DNA of 64,000 nt from NCBI GenBank assembly GCA_035695045.1, contig DASSEX010000078.1, positions 1 to 64,000 of the forward strand, in the 5' to 3' direction. A program made the translations under genes and the position numbers. Shown here in pieces: positions 17,195 through 26,196 of the stretch (its first letter is position 1; each line of letters opens with the position of its first letter). Below the pieces are notes generated by a model. That model saw nothing but the letters and a program-made list of their open reading frames with translations. It had not been told where the DNA came from and did no database searches. Origin of the DNA: DASSKP01 sp035695045. GTDB taxonomy: Bacteria > Actinomycetota > Actinomycetes > JAFAQI01.

Positions 17195-18088
17195 TCAGGT
17201 CGTCGGCACCTTTTCGCCACGTGCCGCGATGTCGCAGATCTCCTCGGCGAACTGGGGCCAGAGCTCGCGCGGCAGGTCGTGCCCCATGCCCTTGAACCCG
17301 ACGAACTGCGCGCCGCGGATGTGCTTGGCGAGCGCCAGACCACCGCTGACGTTGACCAGCGGGTCGTCGAGGCCGTGCATGACGAGCGTCGGCACCTTGA
17401 TGTCGCGGAGGAAGTTCGTGCGGTTGCGCTGCGCCATCACCGCGGCGAGCTGGCGGAGGTAGCCGCGACGGTCGAGCGAGCGCTCGTAGCTGCGGCCGGC
17501 AAGATCGCGGAGGTAGTCCTCGTCGAGGGCGTAGCCCTTCGAGCCGATCAGCGCGAACGTCTCGATGACGGCCTCTTCGGCACCGGCCCGGTCCTTGATC
17601 ACGCGCCGCTTGAACAGGTGCGGGATCAGCTGTGGCCGCGGATAGCCGACCAGTCGTGAGCCGGTCGACGTCATGATCAGCGTCAGGCTGCGCACGCGGT
17701 CGGGGTGCTTGCCGGCGATGATCTGCGCGATGAAGCCGCCCATCGATGCCCCGACGACGTGCGCGGAGTCGATGCCGAGCTCGTCGAGGAGGGCGACGCC
17801 GTCCTCGGCCATGTCGCTGACCTTGTACGGCGGCTTGCGGCGCAACAGGATGTCGCGCATCGAGGGCGTCGGCAGCTCGTCGAGGTGCGTCGACAGACCG
17901 ATGTCACGGTTGTCGTAGCGGATGACGAAGAAGCCACGGCCGGCGATCAGCTCGCACATCTCGTCGGGCCACGCGATCATCTGCGTCCCGAGGCCCATGA
18001 TGAGCAGGACCGGCGGCTGGCCGGCGTCGCCGAAGGTCTCGTAGGCGAGCTTCAGCCCGTTGGCGGCGGCGTACTGCGTCTCTGGCAC
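17195..18088 (-). CDS. Alpha/beta hydrolase
   Basis: A 297-residue serine hydrolase from GTG 18088. The oxyanion region LLIMGLG lies near residue 28. The nucleophile elbow is VVGASMGGFIAQ, the acid lies in MHGLDDPLV, and the catalytic His in FKGMGHDLPREL. The RYDNRDIGLSTHLDE and DMAEDGVALLDELGI segments match the esterase/haloperoxidase-like branch that often acts on lactones or aromatic esters. No signal peptide. It is divergent from the beta-lactamase-like gene, with a 62-bp palindrome in the gap. Confidence 0.88.
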   Translation of the reverse strand: MPETQYAAANGLKLAYETFGDAGQPPVLLIMGLGTQMIAWPDEMCELIAGRGFFVIRYDNRDIGLSTHLDELPTPSMRDILLRRKPPYKVSDMAEDGVALLDELGIDSAHVVGASMGGFIAQIIAGKHPDRVRSLTLIMTSTGSRLVGYPRPQLIPHLFKRRVIKDRAGAEEAVIETFALIGSKGYALDEDYLRDLAGRSYERSLDRRGYLRQLAAVMAQRNRTNFLRDIKVPTLVMHGLDDPLVNVSGGLALAKHIRGAQFVGFKGMGHDLPRELWPQFAEEICDIAARGEKVPTT

Positions 18089-18139
18089 CTCACGACGATA
18101 ACCGCGGCGTTCGCGCGTGAAACAGCCGAGACCCTTCAG

Positions 18140-18201
18140 GTTGAGTGCGACGTAATCCCCCTTGCGAGGCCCCGCTCAAGGGGGATTTCGTCGCACTCAA
18201 C
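18140..18201. repeat. 62-bp palindromic intergenic repeat, copy 1
   Basis: The left arm opens GTTGAGTGCGACG and continues to CCCCCTTG. The right arm is its reverse complement with one mismatch in 25, and the centre is CGAGGCCCCGCT. It is the only one of the six copies in a divergent gap (between the alpha/beta hydrolase and beta-lactamase-like genes). No T-run follows. Confidence 0.9.
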
Positions 18202-18291
18202 GGGATCGGCGGCCGGCCTTCGGCGGCGCCGACGAGGATCTCGCGCGCCCGGGGCGGCACAGTTGAGCTCAGTCTTACGGGAGGGACGCTC

Positions 18292-19665
18292 ATGACCATC
18301 GACATCAGCCGCCGGCAGGACCGGCTCGCGGTGCTCGCCGAGAAGCATGGCGTGCCCGGTGCGTCGCTGGCGATCCTCGAGGGCGACGAGGTCGCCGAGG
18401 CGGCGTACGGCGTCCTGAACATCCGCACCGGTGTCGAGGCGACGACCGACTCGCTGTTCCAGATCGGGTCGATCACGAAGGTCTGGACCGCGACGCTGGT
18501 GATGCAGCTGGTCGACGAGGGGCTGCTCGACCTGGACGCCCCGGTCGTGAAGTACCTGCCGGACTTCCGGGTCGCGGATGCCGACGTGACCCGGACCGTG
18601 ACGACGCGCCATCTGCTCTCCCACACGAGCGGCATCGACGGCGACCTGTTCCTCGACACCGGGCGCGGTGACGACTGCGTCGAGAAGTACGTCGCCGCGA
18701 TGGCCGACCTCCGGCAGAACCACCCGCTGGGCGCGACGATGTCCTACTGCAACTCCGGGTACATCGCGCTCGGCCGCCTGGTCGAGGTGCTGCGCGGCAA
18801 GACGTGGGACGAGGTGCTGCGGGAGCGGCTGTTCGCACCGCTGGGCCTGCAGACCGCCGGGACCTTGCCGGAGGAGGCGCTGCTGCATCGCGCGGCGACG
18901 GGCCACATCTCCCCGCCCGGCGGGGAGATCCAGGTGGCGCCGATGTGGGGGATCTTCCGCTCCTGCGGGCCCGCCGGTCTCATCCACGCGACGGCCGCGG
19001 AGACGCTGGCGTTCGCGAAGCTGCATCTCGCCGACGGCGTCGCGCCGGACGGCACCCGCGTCTTGTCGGTCGAGTCGGTGCAGGCGATGCGCGAACCGCA
19101 GGTCGAGGTGCCGGACCGCTGGACGCTCGGCTCGCACTGGGGACTCGGCTGGATCCTGATGGAGTGGAGCGGCCGCCAGGTCTACGGGCACGACGGCGCG
19201 ACGATCGGTCAGGGCGCGTTCATGCGGATCGTGCCGGACGCGGATGTCGCGGTGTGCCTGCTCGCGAACGGCGGTCATGCCCGTGACCTGTTCGTCGACC
19301 TGTTCAACGAGATCCTCGGCGAGCTGGCTTCGGTCGAGCTGCCGGCGCGGCTGGAGCCCGCGGCCACGTCGCCGACTGATACCGAGCTCGAACGTCGTGC
19401 GGGTCGATATGCCCGCGAGGGCATCGAGCTGACGATCTCCGTCGACGGCAACGCGCTGAAGGGCGTCGTACGGTCGACGAGCCAGCTGTCGGAGGCGCTC
19501 GGGTCCGAGGACCCCGAACCGATGCAGATCCTCCCGGTCGACGGCGACGTCTTCGTCGCGAAGGGTCCGGACGACGAGTCGTGGATCCCGTTCGTGTTCT
19601 TCTCGTTGCCGGACGGGAGCGAGTACGTGCACTTCGGCGCCCGAGCCAACCCGAAGGTCGGCTGA
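18292..19665 (+). CDS. Serine beta-lactamase-like hydrolase (class C/esterase/D-aminopeptidase fold)
   Basis: A 457-residue penicillin-binding-protein-fold hydrolase. ATG 18292 follows a GGGAGGG ribosome site. The SxxK motif is GSITK and the second motif YxN is SYCNSGY. There is no signal peptide, so it acts in the cytoplasm and is unlikely to be a drug-resistance lactamase. A roughly 110-residue C-terminal extension (from about 345) holds a beta-rich domain. Such enzymes cleave esters, amides or D-amino-acid peptides. The GGT gene starts 17 bp downstream. It is a paralogue of the two hydrolases at 27.8-30.6 kb. Confidence 0.88.
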   Translation: MTIDISRRQDRLAVLAEKHGVPGASLAILEGDEVAEAAYGVLNIRTGVEATTDSLFQIGSITKVWTATLVMQLVDEGLLDLDAPVVKYLPDFRVADADVTRTVTTRHLLSHTSGIDGDLFLDTGRGDDCVEKYVAAMADLRQNHPLGATMSYCNSGYIALGRLVEVLRGKTWDEVLRERLFAPLGLQTAGTLPEEALLHRAATGHISPPGGEIQVAPMWGIFRSCGPAGLIHATAAETLAFAKLHLADGVAPDGTRVLSVESVQAMREPQVEVPDRWTLGSHWGLGWILMEWSGRQVYGHDGATIGQGAFMRIVPDADVAVCLLANGGHARDLFVDLFNEILGELASVELPARLEPAATSPTDTELERRAGRYAREGIELTISVDGNALKGVVRSTSQLSEALGSEDPEPMQILPVDGDVFVAKGPDDESWIPFVFFSLPDGSEYVHFGARANPKVG

Positions 19666-19682
19666 GCGCCAGACTGACGGTC

Positions 19683-21254
19683 ATGCGATCGGCGCCGTAC
19701 TCGTCGCGGTTCGCGACCAACGGCATCGTCTGTTCGGTCGACGCGCTCGCCTCGGGTGCCGGCATCGCGATGCTGCGGCATGGCGGGTCGGCTGCCGATG
19801 CCGCCGTGGCCGCGAGCGCCGTGCTGGCGGTGACGACGCAGCACATGTGCGGACTCGGCGGTGACCTGTTCGCACTGGTGCACTCGCCCGGTGATGACGT
19901 GCCCGCGGCACTGAATGCGAGCGGCCGCAGCGGGTCGGGCGCGGATGCGGACCGGCTGCGGGCCGACGGCCACACCGAGATGCCGCCCTACGGCGACATC
20001 CGCGCGGTCCCGGTGCCGGGATGCGTCGACGGGTGGCTGGCGTTGCACGAACGCTTCGGCCGGCTGCCTCTCGCGGACGTGCTGGCGCCGGCTCGGAGCT
20101 GTGCCGCCGACGGCTTCGCGGCGTCGCCGATCCTGTCGTGGGTGGCCTCGTCGGTCGCCGGGCTGGCCGGTGGCGAGGACTTCGCCGGGGTGACTCGCCC
20201 CGGTGACGTCGTACGACGTCCGGGGGTGGCGCGAACGCTCGATGCGATCGTCGCGCAGGGGCGCGACGGCTTCTACGGAGGCGAGTTCGGCGAGGGCCTG
20301 CTGCGACTGGGGGCAGGCGAGTACGCGCCGGCCGACCTGGCGACGCCGGACGCGGAGTGGGTCGAGCCGCTGGGACTCGACGTCTGGGGTCGGCGGCTGT
20401 GGACGATGCCGCCGAACTCCCAGGGTTACCTCACCTTGGCCGGCGCGTGGATCGCGTCCGGGTTGCCGTTGCCTTCCGACCCCGAGGACGGCCTGTGGGC
20501 GCACCTGACGATCGAGGCGGCGCGGCTGGCGGCGTACGACCGGATCGACGTGCTGCACGAGGCGGCGGACGGTGCGGCGCTGCTCGACACCGACCGGCTG
20601 TCAGCCCGGCGAACGGCGATCTCGAACGACCGCGCGGCGACGCTGGGAGACTCCTATCGCCCCGGCGGCACGATCTACCTCTGCGCCGTCGACCGCGACC
20701 GGATGGGCGTGTCGCTGATCCAGTCGAACGCTGCCGGCTTCGGCGCGCGCATCGCGGAGCCGTCGACCGGCATCTTCCTGCAGAACCGCGGGATCGGGTT
20801 CAGTCTCGTGCCGGGTCACCCGGCGGAGTACGGGCCGCGGCGGCGGCCGCCGCACACGTTGTCACCGGCGTTGGTGACGCGTGACGGCGGCGAGCTCGAC
20901 ATGGTGATCGGAACCATGGGCGGTGACACGCAGCCGCAGATCCTGCTGCAGCTGCTGACCCGGCTGTTGGCTTCCGGCGAGTCCTGCGGGGACGCCATGG
21001 CGGCGGGGCGCTGGGCGTTGACGGAGGCCGGAGCCGGCGGCGGGTTCTCGACGTGGGACGAGCGCGGACGGGTGCGCGTCGCGCTGGAGGAGTCGACGCC
21101 GGCGGCGTGGCTCGACGGACTGCGGTCCCGCGGCCATGACGTGTCGGTGACGCCCGGCAACTATGGCCACGCGCACGTGATCGCCGTCCGGGACCAGGTG
21201 CTGGAAGGCGCGAGCGACCCCCGAGCGCTGACCGGCGCCGCAGCGACGTACTGA
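19683..21254 (+). CDS. Gamma-glutamyltransferase family protein
   Basis: A 523-residue Ntn-hydrolase that should self-cleave into two chains. Visible are SGAGIAMLRHGGSAADAAVAAS, TTQHMCGLGGDLFAL, VPGCVDGWLALHERFG, the processing site PGGTIYLCAVD (Thr as expected nucleophile), SLIQSN, GIGFSLVPGHP and GTMGGDTQPQILLQLL. Classical GGT is periplasmic, but this product has no signal peptide. It may cleave gamma-glutamyl amides inside the cell, as GGT-like acylases do. It is probably co-transcribed with the upstream beta-lactamase-like hydrolase. A 62-bp repeat begins 7 bp after the stop. Confidence 0.92.
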   Translation: MRSAPYSSRFATNGIVCSVDALASGAGIAMLRHGGSAADAAVAASAVLAVTTQHMCGLGGDLFALVHSPGDDVPAALNASGRSGSGADADRLRADGHTEMPPYGDIRAVPVPGCVDGWLALHERFGRLPLADVLAPARSCAADGFAASPILSWVASSVAGLAGGEDFAGVTRPGDVVRRPGVARTLDAIVAQGRDGFYGGEFGEGLLRLGAGEYAPADLATPDAEWVEPLGLDVWGRRLWTMPPNSQGYLTLAGAWIASGLPLPSDPEDGLWAHLTIEAARLAAYDRIDVLHEAADGAALLDTDRLSARRTAISNDRAATLGDSYRPGGTIYLCAVDRDRMGVSLIQSNAAGFGARIAEPSTGIFLQNRGIGFSLVPGHPAEYGPRRRPPHTLSPALVTRDGGELDMVIGTMGGDTQPQILLQLLTRLLASGESCGDAMAAGRWALTEAGAGGGFSTWDERGRVRVALEESTPAAWLDGLRSRGHDVSVTPGNYGHAHVIAVRDQVLEGASDPRALTGAAATY

Positions 21255-21260
21255 GTGGAT

Positions 21261-21322
21261 GTTGAGTGCGACGTTGTCCCCCTTGGCGGCACCCCAGTTA
21301 GGGGGATTTCGTCGCACTCAAC
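21261..21322. repeat. 62-bp palindromic intergenic repeat, copy 2
   Basis: Starts GTTGAGTGCGACG and ends with CGTCGCACTCAAC. The left arm has TTGTCCCCC where other copies have AATCCCCC, so it is the most diverged copy. It lies between the convergent GGT and CocE genes. The CocE stop codon (TGA at 21320-21318) lies inside the right arm. Confidence 0.9.
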
Positions 21323-22949
21323 AGGGGCGGGCGGTCACCACCAGCCTCGACGGGCGCTCTGGGTCGTGCCACAACGTCTGGGTGGCGATGACGCCGTCGG
21401 CCTCGCTGATCATGTCGCCGCCGGTGCCCAGGTTGACGTCGTGCTTCGGGAACGCCGACGACGTGATCTGCAGCCGCAGCCGGTGACCCGGCAGCAGCCG
21501 ATGACAGGTGTCCCACATCGCGATGTCGACCTCATAGGTCTCCCCCGGCCGGACGTCCTGCCGCGACTTGTGCCCGTCGCGAAAACGCAGACGCACCATG
21601 CCGTCGCAGAGTCGTTGCACGAAGTTGTTCGGATGCACGTCCAGCAGCATCGCGACGACGTCCGCATCGTGTGCCGACGTCGAGACGTGCCCGACGAACC
21701 GCACCGGCCCGATCAGGTCGACCGGCTCGTCGAAGACGTCGGACGTGTAGACGAGCACGTCGCCGCGCGTCTCCACGCCGTAGTAGTCGTCCGGCCCACC
21801 GATCTGTGACGAGCTCGCACCGGTGACGAACGGCACCGGCCGGTCGGGGTCGTGGGTCCACGTGTCCGACGCGCCCTCACCCGGCGCCGGCCCGGAGATG
21901 AGTCGACCGTCGCCGAACAGGCTGTTCGCCCGCCCCGAGCTCGCCAGCCACCACGTCTGCTCCGTAGCACCGGCCGGCGGCCACGACGTCTCGTCGCGCC
22001 ATTCGTTGGCGCCCATGAGGAAGATGCGCACCGGTGCAGCAGCCTCGGACGGAGCCGATCCCTTCACGTGCTCGTCGAGGAACGCGACCGTCACGTTGTC
22101 GAGGTCGATCAGTGCGTCCGGGCCGAAGTCGACCTCGCCGAGCTTGCGGGTCGTGTTGACCTGGTGCCCCCACGGCCCCATCAGCAGCCGCTGGTCGGCA
22201 TGCCCGGCCTCGACCATCAGCGAGAAGTTCAGCGGCGTCCCGATCTCCTCGTCGTCGTACCAGCCGGAGATGTGCAGCACCGGCACGTCGACCTCGGCGA
22301 TGCGGTGCTGGTAGCGATGCGGCTCCCAGAACTCGTCCAGCGTCGAGTGCCGCAGCGTCTCCCGCCAGTTCTCGGACACGAAGCCGGCCGCCTCGTCCAT
22401 CGACAGCAGCGGCCGGTGCGCGTAGACCGACATCCAGTCGACGTTGTCGGTGTGCTGCGGCACCCGCGCATCGACGAGCCGGAACCAGTTGATGCTCATC
22501 GGCGTCGGCAGCCCCGTCGGGTTCTCGACGAACGGGTCGCTCGGCGTGACGATCGCCACCATCGCCTTCAACGACGGCGGCTTCTCGAGCGCGGCGAGCC
22601 ACTGGATGTGCCCGCCGTAGCTGCCACCCCACGTCGCGACCGCGCCGATGCACCACTCCTGTGCCGCCGCCCACTCGATGACGTCGTACCCGTCCGGGCC
22701 GTCTGCGGCGTACGGCGTGAAGGCGCCGTCCGAGTCACCCCGGCCCCGTACGTCGACAAAGACCGCGACGTAGCCGGCAGCGGCGAAGGTCTCCGCCCGC
22801 TTGGTCTGGAGCTCGCCGGTCTTGCCGTAGGGCGTCCGCACGACCACGGCCGGCGCCGGAAGCTCCTCCGGCAGGGTGAGATCGGCCGCGAGGGTCACCC
22901 CGTCGCGCATCGGGATCCCCTGGTTGAACCGCCGCGTCACGTTCGCCAT
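21318..22949 (-). CDS. CocE/NonD-family hydrolase
   Basis: A 543-residue alpha/beta hydrolase of the cocaine esterase/X-Pro dipeptidyl-peptidase type. ATG 22949 starts MANVTRRFNQGIPMRDGVTLAADLTLPEE, the usual N-terminus. The nucleophile lies in WGGSYGG and the substrate cap follows to about residue 300. The C-terminal jelly roll includes GPVRFVGHVSTSAHDADVVAMLLDV and LRLQITSSAFPKHDVNLGTGG. Such enzymes cleave esters, acyl amides or cephalosporin esters. No signal peptide. The last codon and stop read into the 62-bp repeat. Confidence 0.92.
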   Translation of the reverse strand: MANVTRRFNQGIPMRDGVTLAADLTLPEELPAPAVVVRTPYGKTGELQTKRAETFAAAGYVAVFVDVRGRGDSDGAFTPYAADGPDGYDVIEWAAAQEWCIGAVATWGGSYGGHIQWLAALEKPPSLKAMVAIVTPSDPFVENPTGLPTPMSINWFRLVDARVPQHTDNVDWMSVYAHRPLLSMDEAAGFVSENWRETLRHSTLDEFWEPHRYQHRIAEVDVPVLHISGWYDDEEIGTPLNFSLMVEAGHADQRLLMGPWGHQVNTTRKLGEVDFGPDALIDLDNVTVAFLDEHVKGSAPSEAAAPVRIFLMGANEWRDETSWPPAGATEQTWWLASSGRANSLFGDGRLISGPAPGEGASDTWTHDPDRPVPFVTGASSSQIGGPDDYYGVETRGDVLVYTSDVFDEPVDLIGPVRFVGHVSTSAHDADVVAMLLDVHPNNFVQRLCDGMVRLRFRDGHKSRQDVRPGETYEVDIAMWDTCHRLLPGHRLRLQITSSAFPKHDVNLGTGGDMISEADGVIATQTLWHDPERPSRLVVTARPC

Positions 22950-23103
22950 GACCCGGGACGCTACGCCCGGGCACCGACACCGCGTCCTGTTCCGCGCGAC
23001 AACTCGGACCGGCACCCTTCGGCTGCCGCGACGAGGCAGGGAGACCGCGTCAGTCCGGAGAATCTCAGCGGAGGGGCGGACGCCCGCCGCACGAGGAGGA
23101 ACC

Positions 23104-24669
23104 ATGCGACGGACCCGGCTCGCGGCCGCCCTGGCGCTGGCCATGTTCGGCGCCGGCTGCGGCACCACCGTCTCCGGCAACGTGGCGAACAGCGCCGCGA
23201 ACGGCGTCGCCGCGACCAACGGCCTGTCCGTTCCCGGGAGCGGCCCGGCCGGTGCCGGAAGCGGCGCGACGTCCCTGCCCGGCGGCGGCTCCTCCGCACC
23301 CGGCGCGGCACAGCTCGGCGGCGGGGCGACCTCCCCGGGCTCGACGGCGGCGGTCGGCGGGCCACGCGGCTCGACGACCTACCCCTCGACGGGCAACCCG
23401 GCGCTGTCCGGACCGGGCGTGACGCCGACGAAGATCTACATCGGCCTCGTCTACAGCACCAACGCCGACGCCGTGAACCAGGCCGCGGGCGCCAACGGCA
23501 TCTCGACGGGCGACACCCGCGGTGACGCCCTCGCGGTCATCGACGACATCAACTCCCACGGCGGGATCGCCGGGCGCAAGCTCTCGCCGATCTGGTACGC
23601 GTTCGACTCGACCTCGACCCAGCCGGTCGACCAGCAGTGGGCCGCGGCCTGCGCGAAGTTCACGCAGGACAACAAGATCTTCGCGGCGTTCGACATGGGC
23701 ACCGCCAACTACCGCGCCTGCCTGCACCGGGCCGGCGTCGCCCAGATCAGCGCCAACCTTCCCGATGCGAGCGACGCCGAGTTCGCGGCGTACCCCAACT
23801 ACATCGAGCTCGGCTACCCGCGCCTCGGGCGACTCGCCGCGACGACGGTGACCGCCCTCGCCGACCAGGGGTACTTCTCCGGCTGGGACCCGACGCTCGG
23901 CCAGCCGCGGAGCCAGAAGGCGAAGGTCGGCATCGTCACGTACGACGACCAGGCCTTCGGCGGCGCGGTCGACAGCGTGCTGGTCCCGGGGCTGAAGCGG
24001 CTCGGGTTCACGCCTGAGGTGCAGAAGATCGGCCAGGTCTCGACGGCCTCCGACTACGGCAACCAGGCGGCGGCGGTGCAGGCGGCGCAGCTGAAGTTCG
24101 CGTCGGACGGCGTCGACCACGTCATCATGTTCGAGGGCAACGGCGGGCTGTCGCTGTTCTTCATGAACCAGGCCGAGTCGCAGCACTACCACCCGAGGTA
24201 CGGCGTCAACAGCAGCAGCGGCACCGAGGTGCTCATCAACTCCGGCGACGTACAGAAGGACCAGGCGATCGGTGCCGTCGGCTACGGCTGGATCCCGAGC
24301 CTCGACCTCACCGCAGACCGCAACACCGACAACGGGCCCTACTCCAACGCCGACCGCCGGCACTGCCTCGCGGTCATGAAGGCGCACGGCATCACCTACT
24401 CCGACACCAACGCGGAGTCCGTGGGGCTCGGCTACTGCGCCCAGCTCTATCTGCTCAAGCGCGCGGCCGACACGACGCCGAACCCGCTCAACCTGCAGAC
24501 GTTCCTGAGCGCGATCGACCGGCTCGGCAGCAACGTGCCGGACGGCGGCAGCCTCGGTGAGTTCCTCGGCCCGGGCCGGCACGACGCCGCGTCGAAGTAC
24601 TACTACTGGAAGTACTTCGACGGCTGCCAGTGCCTGCACTACTACGGCCCCCGCCGCACCTTCCCCTGA
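23104..24669 (+). CDS. Liv-type ABC transporter substrate-binding lipoprotein (1 of 3)
   Basis: A 521-residue extracytoplasmic binding protein. ATG 23104 follows GAGGAGG. The lipobox is FGAGC (MRRTRLAAALALAMFGAGCG), followed by a Gly/Ser/Ala-rich spacer to about residue 100. The type I periplasmic-binding fold is then seen in IYIGLVYSTNADAVNQAAGA, VIDDINSHGGIAGRKLSPIWYAFD, AKVGIVTYDDQAFGGAVD and HVIMFEGNG. It is a paralogue of the lipoproteins at 26.2 and 45.2 kb. No permease is adjacent, so it probably feeds the fused importer at 37.7-42.9 kb. The ligand is unknown; an amino acid, peptide or amide is likely. Confidence 0.88.
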   Translation: MRRTRLAAALALAMFGAGCGTTVSGNVANSAANGVAATNGLSVPGSGPAGAGSGATSLPGGGSSAPGAAQLGGGATSPGSTAAVGGPRGSTTYPSTGNPALSGPGVTPTKIYIGLVYSTNADAVNQAAGANGISTGDTRGDALAVIDDINSHGGIAGRKLSPIWYAFDSTSTQPVDQQWAAACAKFTQDNKIFAAFDMGTANYRACLHRAGVAQISANLPDASDAEFAAYPNYIELGYPRLGRLAATTVTALADQGYFSGWDPTLGQPRSQKAKVGIVTYDDQAFGGAVDSVLVPGLKRLGFTPEVQKIGQVSTASDYGNQAAAVQAAQLKFASDGVDHVIMFEGNGGLSLFFMNQAESQHYHPRYGVNSSSGTEVLINSGDVQKDQAIGAVGYGWIPSLDLTADRNTDNGPYSNADRRHCLAVMKAHGITYSDTNAESVGLGYCAQLYLLKRAADTTPNPLNLQTFLSAIDRLGSNVPDGGSLGEFLGPGRHDAASKYYYWKYFDGCQCLHYYGPRRTFP

Positions 24670-24675
24670 CTCCCG

Positions 24676-24737
24676 GTTGAGTGCGACGTAATCCCCCTAA
24701 CTGGGGGCCCGGCAAGGGGGATTACGTCGCACTCAAC
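24676..24737. repeat. 62-bp palindromic intergenic repeat, copy 3
   Basis: Arms GTTGAGTGCGACG...CCCCCT and its reverse complement match fully over the outer 22 bp; the centre reads AACTGGGGGCCCGGCA. It lies between the convergent binding-protein and DUF664 genes and takes up nearly the whole gap. Confidence 0.9.
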
Positions 24738-24743
24738 CTCGAG

Positions 24744-25319
24744 CTAGATGCGGTAGGAGCCGGATTCGGCGGTCCAGCCGGCCGGTGGATCCTCGCCGAC
24801 CCGGCCGTCGATCGACTCCCGGATCAGGTCGGCGTGACCGGTGTGCCGGCCGTACTCCTCGACCAGGTCGAACAACAGCCGTCGCAGGCTCGCATGCCTG
24901 CCGTTGTCGTTCACGTGCACCGGCTGGTCGAGTCCACCGCCGGCGATCGCCTCTGCGTAGACGTCGCGGGCGGACGCGACGGCGTCGTCGTAGAGCGCGT
25001 AGAGATCCGTGGCCGAGTCCTCCGCCGCGGACGAGAAGTCCCAGCCGGGCTCGGCATCCCAGTCGATGCTCTCCCACGGCGGTCCGGGCGACTCCCCCGC
25101 ACGCTTCAGCCGCGCGGTGTAGGCCTCGACGAACGCGAGGTGCTTCAGCAGTCCACCGATGGTCAAGGTGGACGCACCGACGCTCACCCGCAGGCCGCCG
25201 TCGTCGAGGCCGTCGGCCTTCCAGCGGAACGTCGTGCGCAACCGGTCGAGCGCGCCCAGCAGGTGCGCGGTCTCGTCACCCGCGAGCGGCGGTTCCCAGG
25301 GGAAGTCGGTCGAGGTCAT
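24744..25319 (-). CDS. DinB/DUF664-family protein
   Basis: A 191-residue four-helix-bundle protein from ATG 25319. The three metal-binding histidines of the DinB fold are visible: GGLLKHLAFVE near residue 57, and LVEEYGRHTGHADLIRES near 160. Actinobacterial members include mycothiol- or bacillithiol-linked transferases and many proteins of unknown role. Nothing here indicates the thiol or substrate. It is on the same strand as the M55 peptidase operon, 29 bp downstream, and could be its last gene. Confidence 0.85.
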   Translation of the reverse strand: MTSTDFPWEPPLAGDETAHLLGALDRLRTTFRWKADGLDDGGLRVSVGASTLTIGGLLKHLAFVEAYTARLKRAGESPGPPWESIDWDAEPGWDFSSAAEDSATDLYALYDDAVASARDVYAEAIAGGGLDQPVHVNDNGRHASLRRLLFDLVEEYGRHTGHADLIRESIDGRVGEDPPAGWTAESGSYRI

Positions 25320-25348
25320 GGGCCAAACCTAGGCCCGGCGACCGACAG

Positions 25349-26194
25349 TCAGCGCCGGGCAGCCAGAGTCGCGTGTTGCTGCTGCGCAATCATCGCGAGG
25401 TAGTACCACGACATCACGAAGCCGATCAGCTCGTGCACGTCGCGCGGCTCGGCGCGAAGCGTCCGGCCACCCAGCCGCGCCGAACCCGGCACGCCACCGG
25501 CGATGTCAGCAGCGAGCGGAAGCGCGAAGTCGATCTCCAGATCCAGCCGCTCCGGCACCGGCTGCGCGCGCAGCTCGCTCGCGCCGCCGACCGCAACCCG
25601 TACGGCGTCCTCGATCCGCTCGCGAGCGACCGACGGCGCCAACGTGTCCGTCGCCGAGAACCCGTGCGCCTGCTTCACCTCGACGGTCGCGATGCCCGGG
25701 AAGGCCTTCGCCGCGACCGCGCAGATCTGGTCGTCCCCGGTCAGCACTCCGACCGGCACGCCGACGCTGGCGACGTACAGGCCGTTGACCTCGGCCTCGG
25801 TCATGGGCTGTCCGTTGACCCGTACCTCTGTGAAGTTGGAGGAGAACGTGTGCGCGAGGACGCCTTCGGCGCCGGCCGCCGCGTGGTAGCCGACGAACAC
25901 CGCGAGCGCGTCGTCAGAGGTGACGCCCTGCACCATGCACGACGGCCTGGGCGCACCGAAGACGAGCCGCGCCCGCGGGTCGAGCCGGTCGTGGATCAGG
26001 TTGTCCATCGTGCCGTGGCTGTCGTTGACCAGGACCTCGGTCGCGCCGCCGGCGAAGGCGCCGCGGATCGCCGCGTTGGCCTCCTCGGTCATCAGCTCCT
26101 GGGCGCGCGGGTAGCCACTGCCGCCGCGGATGATCTGGTCGAACGTCGCGACGCCCGCGACACCCTCCATGTCGACCGAGATGAAGACGCGCAT
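25349..26194 (-). CDS. M55-family D-aminopeptidase (DppA-like)
   Basis: A 281-residue zinc peptidase. It begins MRVFISVDMEGVAGV, the DppA signature with metal-binding Asp and Glu. Later come LVNDSHGTMDNLIHD, VFVGYHAAAGAEGVLAHTF and NGLYVASVGVPVGVLTGDDQ. DppA enzymes free D-amino acids from short D-peptides and assemble as a self-caging decamer. ATG 26194 is preferred; GTG 26200 would overlap the upstream binding-protein stop. Its place directly behind a binding lipoprotein and two beta-lactamase-like hydrolases supports a D-peptide pathway. Confidence 0.92.
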   Translation of the reverse strand: MRVFISVDMEGVAGVATFDQIIRGGSGYPRAQELMTEEANAAIRGAFAGGATEVLVNDSHGTMDNLIHDRLDPRARLVFGAPRPSCMVQGVTSDDALAVFVGYHAAAGAEGVLAHTFSSNFTEVRVNGQPMTEAEVNGLYVASVGVPVGVLTGDDQICAVAAKAFPGIATVEVKQAHGFSATDTLAPSVARERIEDAVRVAVGGASELRAQPVPERLDLEIDFALPLAADIAGGVPGSARLGGRTLRAEPRDVHELIGFVMSWYYLAMIAQQQHATLAARR

Positions 26195-26196
26195 CG

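Noticed and set aside
18140..18201. 62-bp palindrome considered as a rho-independent terminator
   Set aside because: No T-run follows either arm, and this copy lies in a divergent gap where no transcript should end.
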